A stretch of 18,110 bases of DNA from an uncultured Eggerthellaceae bacterium (GTDB taxonomy: Bacteria > Actinomycetota > Coriobacteriia > Coriobacteriales > Eggerthellaceae), in NCBI GenBank assembly GCA_910589135.1, contig CAJUSL010000003.1, positions 18,890 to 36,999 on the forward strand, given 5' to 3'. The notes below the pieces were generated by a model, which was given only the letters and a program-made list of their open reading frames with translations, was not told the DNA's origin and did no database searches. A program made the position numbers and the translations under genes. Shown here piece by piece: positions 13,833 through 18,110 of the stretch (the first letter of the stretch is position 1; each line of letters starts with the position of its first letter).

Positions 13833-14194
13833 GCCGGGCGGATGCACCTGCCGCCGAATGGTGCTGCGGACGACGTTCCGCAATATGTCAAAACGCCGTG
13901 CACGACCATGCCCACGAGCACCTTCTATGACGATGGAATGCGAGCGTGCATTCTACGGAAATTCAAAGAGGGATGCGGGCGTGGAATAGTTGTTACGGCG
14001 TTTGCCCGCGACCGCTGACTATCATACCGTAAGTACTACTGCTTGAGGTTGGGAATATACAATATCTTGTAATTTTTTGGGCCCGCAACACTAGGAGTAG
14101 TTGCAGGTCCATTTATGCCCTACGCGGGGGAAATGCAGGGGATACGCAGGGGAAACACGGTGGATTCCGCGCCCGCGGCCACGCCTGCCGACGC
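13833..14194. other. Intergenic region between hisS and the acyl-CoA synthetase
   Basis: No gene is supported. It holds the 11-bp tandem repeats at 14123-14155. A small AT-rich patch lies near 14050-14085, with a TACAA/TTGTA stem. A TATGAT (-10-like, minus strand, complement of 14021-14026) has no good -35. Inverted AGTTGTTACGG-like arms (13988-13998 and 14027-14037, 9 of 11 bases matching) flank it. The promoter of the acyl-CoA synthetase probably lies here. No U-tract terminator of hisS is visible. Confidence 0.5.
14123..14155. repeat. Three 11-bp tandem repeats (iteron-like)
   Basis: The units are CGCGGGGGAAA, TGCAGGGGATA and CGCAGGGGAAA, directly adjacent and of equal length, with consensus YGCRGGGGAWA. 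The spacing of 11 bp puts them on about the same helix face, as in arrays bound by a protein. They lie 40 to 72 nt beyond the hisS stop codon and about 290 nt before the acyl-CoA synthetase. Their function is unknown. Confidence 0.75.
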
Positions 14195-15505
14195 CTAGGA
14201 AACCAGCTGCTTGAGCACGCCTGCCACCTCGGAAACGGCCACCAGCTGCTCGTCGTGGCTGTTCATGTTGCGCACCTTCACGAGCCCCTGGGAAAGCTCG
14301 TCGGGACCCATGATCGCGACGAAGTCGGCATGCAGCTTGTCGGCGAGCTTGAACTGGCTCTTCAGGGAGCGGCCCTGATGGTCGAGCTCGGCCGCCACGC
14401 CTTGGTCGCGGCACATCTGCACCAGCTCGAAGGCGGCGGCGCACACGTCGCTGGTCGCGCTGGCCACGAACACGCTGCAGCCCTTGGGGCTGGAAAGCTC
14501 GAACCCACGCGCCTGCAGGGCCAAAAGGCAGCGCTCGTAGCCCAGAGCGAACCCGAAGCCCGGAAGCGCCTTCCCGCCGATTTCCTCGGCAAGGCGGTCG
14601 TAGCGTCCGCCGCCGCCTATGGCGCTCTGGGCACGGTCGGCGCCGGTCTGCACCTCGAAGACGGTACGCGTGTAGTAATCGAGGCCCCTCACCAGCGACG
14701 GGTCCTCCGCATAGTCGATGCCGGTGCCCTTCACCAGGTCAAGCACCTCGTCGTGGTGGCTGCGGCAATCGTCGCACAGGTGGTCGGTGATTTTCGGCGC
14801 GTCCTCCATCAGCTCGGCGCACGCCGCATTCTTGCAGTCGAAGGCACGCAGCGGGTTGGCCTCCATGCGGGCGAGGCACGTGTCGCACAGCTGCGAAGCG
14901 TGCTGCTTGAGGTAGTCGTACACCAGGTCGCGGTATGCCGGGCGGCAGTTCGCGCACCCCATGGAATTGACCAGCAGGCGCGTCTCGGAGGCAGGGATGC
15001 CGATCTCGTCGAAGAAGCGCATCAGCATGACGATGCCTTCGGCGTCGATCGTGGCGTCGTCCGCCCCCAGGCACTCGATGCCCACCTGGTTGAACTGGCG
15101 CTGACGCCCTTCCTGGGGCTGTTCGGCACGGAACATGGGGCCTGCGTACATTAGCTTGACCGGCGGCGCGCCCTGGGGGACGAGCCCGTGCTGCAGCGCG
15201 GCGCGCACCACGCCGGCGGTGCCTTCGGGCCGAAGCGACAGCCTGCGCCGAGACTCAAGCTTGCCGCCGTCGAGCAGCGTCTGCAGGTTGGCGCCCGAAA
15301 TGGCCGTGAACATCTCCTTGCTCACCACGTCGGTCGCCTCGCCGATGCCACGCACGAACAGCTCGGTCTGCTCGATGATGGGCGTCTCGATGGGCACGTA
15401 GCCGTACAGGCCGAAGACACGTGACGCCGTTTCCTTGAAGTTCTGCCAGAACACCGCTTCCCCGGGAAGCAGGTCCCGCGTTCCGCGCGGGCATGTGATG
15501 GCCAT
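14195..15505 (-). CDS. hisS: Histidyl-tRNA synthetase
   Basis: This class II synthetase charges tRNA-His. The 436-residue chain shows the N-terminal CPRGTRDLLP (5-14), motif 2 around LRPEGTAGVVRA (91-102) and FRAEQPQEGRQRQF (125-138), LVRGLDYYTRTVFEV (271-285) and motif 3 GFGFALGYERCLLA (326-339). An anticodon-binding domain follows. The insertion domain has eight cysteines, at 184, 187, 207, 210, 224, 229, 244 and 247. They fit the zinc-site type insertion of many Firmicute and Actinobacterial HisRS proteins. The ATG shares one base with the leuB TAA stop (TAATG), and AAGGAG lies 6 nt upstream inside leuB. Expression is therefore coupled to leuB translation. hisS more often precedes aspS; here it follows leucine genes. 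Confidence 0.97.
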   Translation of the reverse strand: MAITCPRGTRDLLPGEAVFWQNFKETASRVFGLYGYVPIETPIIEQTELFVRGIGEATDVVSKEMFTAISGANLQTLLDGGKLESRRRLSLRPEGTAGVVRAALQHGLVPQGAPPVKLMYAGPMFRAEQPQEGRQRQFNQVGIECLGADDATIDAEGIVMLMRFFDEIGIPASETRLLVNSMGCANCRPAYRDLVYDYLKQHASQLCDTCLARMEANPLRAFDCKNAACAELMEDAPKITDHLCDDCRSHHDEVLDLVKGTGIDYAEDPSLVRGLDYYTRTVFEVQTGADRAQSAIGGGGRYDRLAEEIGGKALPGFGFALGYERCLLALQARGFELSSPKGCSVFVASATSDVCAAAFELVQMCRDQGVAAELDHQGRSLKSQFKLADKLHADFVAIMGPDELSQGLVKVRNMNSHDEQLVAVSEVAGVLKQLVS

Positions 15506-16611
15506 TAAAGGCTCCTTACGACGAGGTCGCCCATCATGGCGGTGCCCACCTTGCGCTCGGGAGCCGTGCAGGCGTCCGCAATGTCGCCCGTGCGCCAGCC
15601 TTCGTCCAGAACGTGCGTGATGGCGCGCCTGACGTCGTCGGCGGCCTGGGACATGTCGAAGCTGTAGCGCAGCATCATCTCCACCGACAGGATCTGCGCA
15701 AGCGGGTTGGCGACGCCCTTGCCCGCAATGTCGGGAGCGCTGCCGTGCGACGGCTCGTACAGCGCGGTGGCGTCGCCCAGACTGGCCGATGCCAGCATGC
15801 CGAGCGAGCCCGTGATCTGCGCCGCCTCGTCCGAGAGGATGTCGCCGAACATGTTCTCGGTCACCACCACATCGAAATCGGCCGGACGGTTGATGAGCTG
15901 CATGGCGCAGTTGTCGACCAGGATGTCCTCGAGCTCGACGTCGGCGTAGTCGGCATCGTGCACGGCATGCACGATCTCGCGCCACAGGCGGCTGGTCTCC
16001 AGCACGTTGGCCTTGTCGACCGAACTCACCTTGCCGCGACGCTTGCGCGCAATCTCGAACGCCTGGCGCGCGATGCGCTCGATCTCGTACTCGCGGTACT
16101 CCAGCGTGTCATACGCGCGCTGGCCGCACGCGCCATCCACGCCCGCGCCCGCCTCGTCGTAGAAACGCTCGCGCGCACCGAAGTACAGGCCGCCCGTCAG
16201 CTCGCGCACGATCATCATGTCGACGCCGTCGATCACCTCGGGCTTCAGCGTGGACGCCTGCGAAAGCGCCCCGAAGATCTGTACGGGGCGCAGGTTGGTG
16301 TAGAGCCCCAGCCCCTTGCGGATGCCCAAAAGCCCCTGCTCGGGGCGTGGCTTCGTCGGGTCGGTGGTGTCCCACTTGTATCCGCCGACGGCGGCAAGCA
16401 GCACCGCGTCCGCAGCCTTCGCCACATCAAGCGTCTGCTCGGGAAGCGCCGTGCCGGTCTCGTCGATGGCGATGCCGCCGATGAGCGCTTCCTCGTACTC
16501 GAAGCCGACGCCGTGCTTGGCGCCGACCGCGTCGAGCACCTTCACGCCCTCGGCGATGATCTCAGGCCCGATGCCATCGCCGGGAAGCAGGCAGATTTTA
16601 TAAGTTGTCAT
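15505..16611 (-). CDS. leuB: 3-isopropylmalate dehydrogenase
   Basis: This NAD-dependent enzyme oxidises and decarboxylates 3-isopropylmalate in leucine synthesis. The 368-residue chain has LLPGDGIGPE (8-17), the substrate helix RKGLGLYTNLRP (98-109), VRELTGGLYFG (135-145), Lys190 in SSVDKANVL (187-195), and the metal-binding DILSDEA (247-253). The NAD-binding EPSHGSAPDIAGKG (276-289) follows. The Leu-containing pocket segment fits LeuB rather than isocitrate or tartrate dehydrogenase, and the adjacent leuCD confirms it. The ATG is preceded by AGGA 4 nt upstream. Its TAA stop overlaps the hisS start. The 182-nt gap from leuD contains alternative hairpins and a T7 run, possibly regulatory. Confidence 0.97.
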   Translation of the reverse strand: MTTYKICLLPGDGIGPEIIAEGVKVLDAVGAKHGVGFEYEEALIGGIAIDETGTALPEQTLDVAKAADAVLLAAVGGYKWDTTDPTKPRPEQGLLGIRKGLGLYTNLRPVQIFGALSQASTLKPEVIDGVDMMIVRELTGGLYFGARERFYDEAGAGVDGACGQRAYDTLEYREYEIERIARQAFEIARKRRGKVSSVDKANVLETSRLWREIVHAVHDADYADVELEDILVDNCAMQLINRPADFDVVVTENMFGDILSDEAAQITGSLGMLASASLGDATALYEPSHGSAPDIAGKGVANPLAQILSVEMMLRYSFDMSQAADDVRRAITHVLDEGWRTGDIADACTAPERKVGTAMMGDLVVRSL

Positions 16612-16793
16612 GAGTTCCTCTCTCTAAAAAAATCCCTAATAAGCAAAACCGAACGTTTTCAGGTTTCCTTGGCAAGCGAGGGTTTCTCTGGTGTGCGGAA
16701 TTCGTCCATCGCGCGGCCGGGCAGCCTTCGCGCTGTGAGGGCAAGCGCGAAAGGGCGAAGGCCGCATGCCAGAGGAAGCCGCAGCGTGGCCGA
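16612..16793 (-). promoter_or_regulatory. leuD-leuB gap with alternative hairpins and a T7 run
   Basis: The left arm CCTTCGCGCT (16725-16734) can pair with AGCGCGAAAGG (16744-16754, one bulge). Alternatively GCCTTCGC (16724-16731) can pair with GCGAAGGC (16755-16762, perfect). The two folds exclude each other, which recalls an attenuator. Nearer leuB a weak stem precedes T7 (complement of 16626-16632). The leuD frame stays open for 44 codons past its TAG and is Leu-rich (8 Leu), but has no start codon of its own. I see no T-box motif. Regulation is a hypothesis only. Confidence 0.35.
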
Positions 16794-17285
16794 CTAGCTC
16801 ATACGTTTCTTCCAACGGTTCACCAACCCACCTGATTGAATGATTTCCGCGATAAAAGGCGGGAACGGCTGCGCGTGGAACGTGGCGCCGGTGGTCTCGT
16901 CGGTGATGGTGCCTCTTTCGGCGTCGACCTTGACGACGTCGCCGTCCTTGATGGCGTCAACCGCCTCGGGGCATTCCATGATGGCGAGGCCCGTGTTGAT
17001 GGCATTGCGGTAGAAGATGCGCGCGAAGCTCTTGGCGATGACCGCGTCGACGCCCGCCGCCTTGATGGCGATGGGGGCGTGCTCGCGCGAGCTTCCGCAG
17101 CCGAAGTTCTCGTCGGCCACGATGATGTCGCCGGGGCTCACGCGCTCGACGAAGGTGGCGTCGAGGTCCTCCATGCAGTGCTTGGCCAGCTCGGCCGGGT
17201 CGGATGTGTTCAGGTAGCGCGCCGGGATGATGACGTCGGTGTCGATGTCGCGCCCGTAGCGGAACGCCTTGCCTTCGAAGTTCAT
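16794..17285 (-). CDS. leuD: 3-isopropylmalate dehydratase small subunit
   Basis: LeuD pairs with LeuC to interconvert 2- and 3-isopropylmalate. The 163-residue chain is a typical small-subunit (aconitase swivel) domain. It has RDIDTDVIIPARYL (12-25), the substrate loop FGCGSSREHAP (61-71) and FYRNAINTGL (91-100). Its length matches the archaeal/clostridial-type LeuD (about 160-170) rather than the about 200-residue E. coli form. The ATG at 17285 has AGGAG 7 nt upstream and starts 14 nt after the leuC stop codon, so the two are co-transcribed. The stop is TAG. Confidence 0.97.
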   Translation of the reverse strand: MNFEGKAFRYGRDIDTDVIIPARYLNTSDPAELAKHCMEDLDATFVERVSPGDIIVADENFGCGSSREHAPIAIKAAGVDAVIAKSFARIFYRNAINTGLAIMECPEAVDAIKDGDVVKVDAERGTITDETTGATFHAQPFPPFIAEIIQSGGLVNRWKKRMS

Positions 17286-17299
17286 GCTCGTGCTCCTGT

Positions 17300-18110
17300 C
17301 TAGAGGTTGAGGGAAATGCTGCCGCCGCCGAGGTTCAGCGCAAGGTCGTCGGCTATCGGCTCGCTTGCGCTCTTGCGCGAACGGCCCGGCGCCTGCGCGG
17401 CCGCCTTCGCCTCGTCGTCCACGACGATGTGCGAGTGGCCCGCGTGCGCATGCTCGGCTTCGGCGGATTCGAAGATGTGCGAAAGCGACTGGATCTTCTT
17501 GCCCGCCGCCATGGGCTTGCCCCATCCGGGAAGGTCCTCCGGCAGTCCGATGTGCCCCAGCACGGCGCTTGCGGCCGCGACGGCGGGACTGGACAGGTAC
17601 ACCTCGCTGGTGGGGTCGCCCATGCGCCCGACGAAGTTGCGGTTGGTCGTGGCGATGGCGCGCTCTCCCGCAGCAAGGATGCCCATGTAGCCGCCCAGGC
17701 ACGGGCCGCACGTCGGGGTGCTGACGGCGCAGTTGGCGGACAGGAAGACGTCCATCAGGCCCTCGTCGATGCATGCCTTGTAGACCGCCTGCGTGGCAGG
17801 GATGACGATGCAGCGCACGTCGGGGTGCACCTTGCGGCCCTTCAGCACTGCGGCCGCCTGGCGCATGTCGTCAAGCCGCCCGTTGGTGCACGAGCCGATG
17901 ACGGCCTGGTCGATCTTGACATCGCGCGCCTCTTCGACGGGGCGCGTGTTGGAAGGCAGGTGCGGGAATGCCACCGTGGGCTTGATGTCGGCGGCGTCGA
18001 TCTCGATGACCTGGGCGAACGTGGCCTCGGCATCGGAATAGAAGGGGTTGTAGGGGCGCTCGGTGCGGCCGAACATGTACTCGCGCGTGACGTCGTCGAC
18101 GGGGATGAGG
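17300..18110 (-). CDS. leuC: 3-isopropylmalate dehydratase large subunit, 5' part outside window
   Basis: Only the C-terminal 269 residues are in the window; the frame is open to the right edge, where LIPVDDVTREYMFGR continues the family sequence. The chain binds a [4Fe-4S] cluster with Cys in GSCTNGR (codon at 17888-17890) and in TPTCGPCLGG (17708-17710 and 17699-17701). NFVGRMGDPTSEVYLSSPA (nearer the end) is a family landmark. Most relatives of this type end shortly after that point. Here about 80 further residues follow, with a His-rich HAHAGHSH and a basic and serine-rich tail. The stop lies 14 nt before leuD. The family call is firm; the function of the tail is unknown. Confidence 0.96.
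   Translation of the reverse strand, partial: LIPVDDVTREYMFGRTERPYNPFYSDAEATFAQVIEIDAADIKPTVAFPHLPSNTRPVEEARDVKIDQAVIGSCTNGRLDDMRQAAAVLKGRKVHPDVRCIVIPATQAVYKACIDEGLMDVFLSANCAVSTPTCGPCLGGYMGILAAGERAIATTNRNFVGRMGDPTSEVYLSSPAVAAASAVLGHIGLPEDLPGWGKPMAAGKKIQSLSHIFESAEAEHAHAGHSHIVVDDEAKAAAQAPGRSRKSASEPIADDLALNLGGGSISLNL

Noticed and set aside
12081..14018. Plus-strand open frame of 645 codons opposite the acyl-CoA synthetase
   Set aside because: It is a shadow frame: its composition is unusual (Arg, His, Ala, Gly), it has no motif and no ribosome site, and the opposite strand carries a recognisable ANL enzyme.
14090..14120. Intrinsic terminator of hisS (CCTGCAAC/GTTGCGGG stem)
   Set aside because: An 8-bp stem with one wobble is present, but on the minus strand it is followed by CCC and an A run, not a T run.
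16612..16793. T-box riboswitch before leuB
   Set aside because: The AGGGTGG and ACCGCG antiterminator motif is not present, and the gap is too short for the usual stem I plus terminator.
1..18110. tRNA, rRNA, CRISPR array or insertion sequence
   Set aside because: None seen: no cloverleaf or conserved rRNA segments, no regularly spaced repeats with unique spacers, and no transposase or flanking terminal inverted repeats.

Overview
This window is a stretch of a high-GC chromosome in which every gene I can support lies on the minus strand. I read it from right to left, in the direction of transcription. The gene content suggests a GC-rich Gram-positive, most likely an actinobacterium of the Coriobacteriia/Eggerthellaceae type. 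The pointers are a one-chain PurL carrying its own glutaminase domain, an archaeal-type LeuC with a separate small LeuD, and a HisRS with a cysteine-rich insertion. This is an inference from family resemblance, not a database match.

At the right end are leucine biosynthesis genes: leuC (cut by the window edge), leuD 14 nt later, a 182-nt gap with alternative hairpins, then leuB. The leuB stop codon shares one base with the start of hisS, so the end of a leucine operon is coupled to an aminoacyl-tRNA synthetase. After hisS comes a gap of about 360 nt holding three perfect-length 11-bp tandem repeats. It is followed by a MenE-like acyl-CoA synthetase whose ATP-binding loop is strongly altered.

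The middle (about 9.1 to 12.2 kb) looks accessory. It holds an AAA ATPase with a DUF4143 tail behind an AT-rich promoter/operator, and a second STAND/AAA_16-type ATPase behind a 19-bp polypurine tandem repeat. It ends with a truncated metallophosphoesterase remnant that has lost most of its metal-binding motifs. A large nested inverted repeat closes the DUF4143 gene.

The left half is one dense gene run. It starts with a 14-TM-type drug:H+ antiporter fused to a pair of CBS domains, then a CorC/HlyC-type membrane protein that also has CBS domains. These are followed by purC, a small two-helix membrane protein with charged tails, and purL. purC and purL catalyse two steps of de novo purine synthesis. 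The small membrane protein between them is tightly coupled to purL (2-nt gap) and has no known purine role.

The non-coding sequence holds the most unexplained structure. The 8-mer CCGACACG, or its complement, recurs just beyond the 3' ends of three different genes, twice as part of a similar 31 to 36 bp element. There is also a perfect 12-bp hairpin inside the 5' coding part of purL. I saw no rRNA, tRNA, CRISPR array, insertion sequence or classical U-tract terminator.
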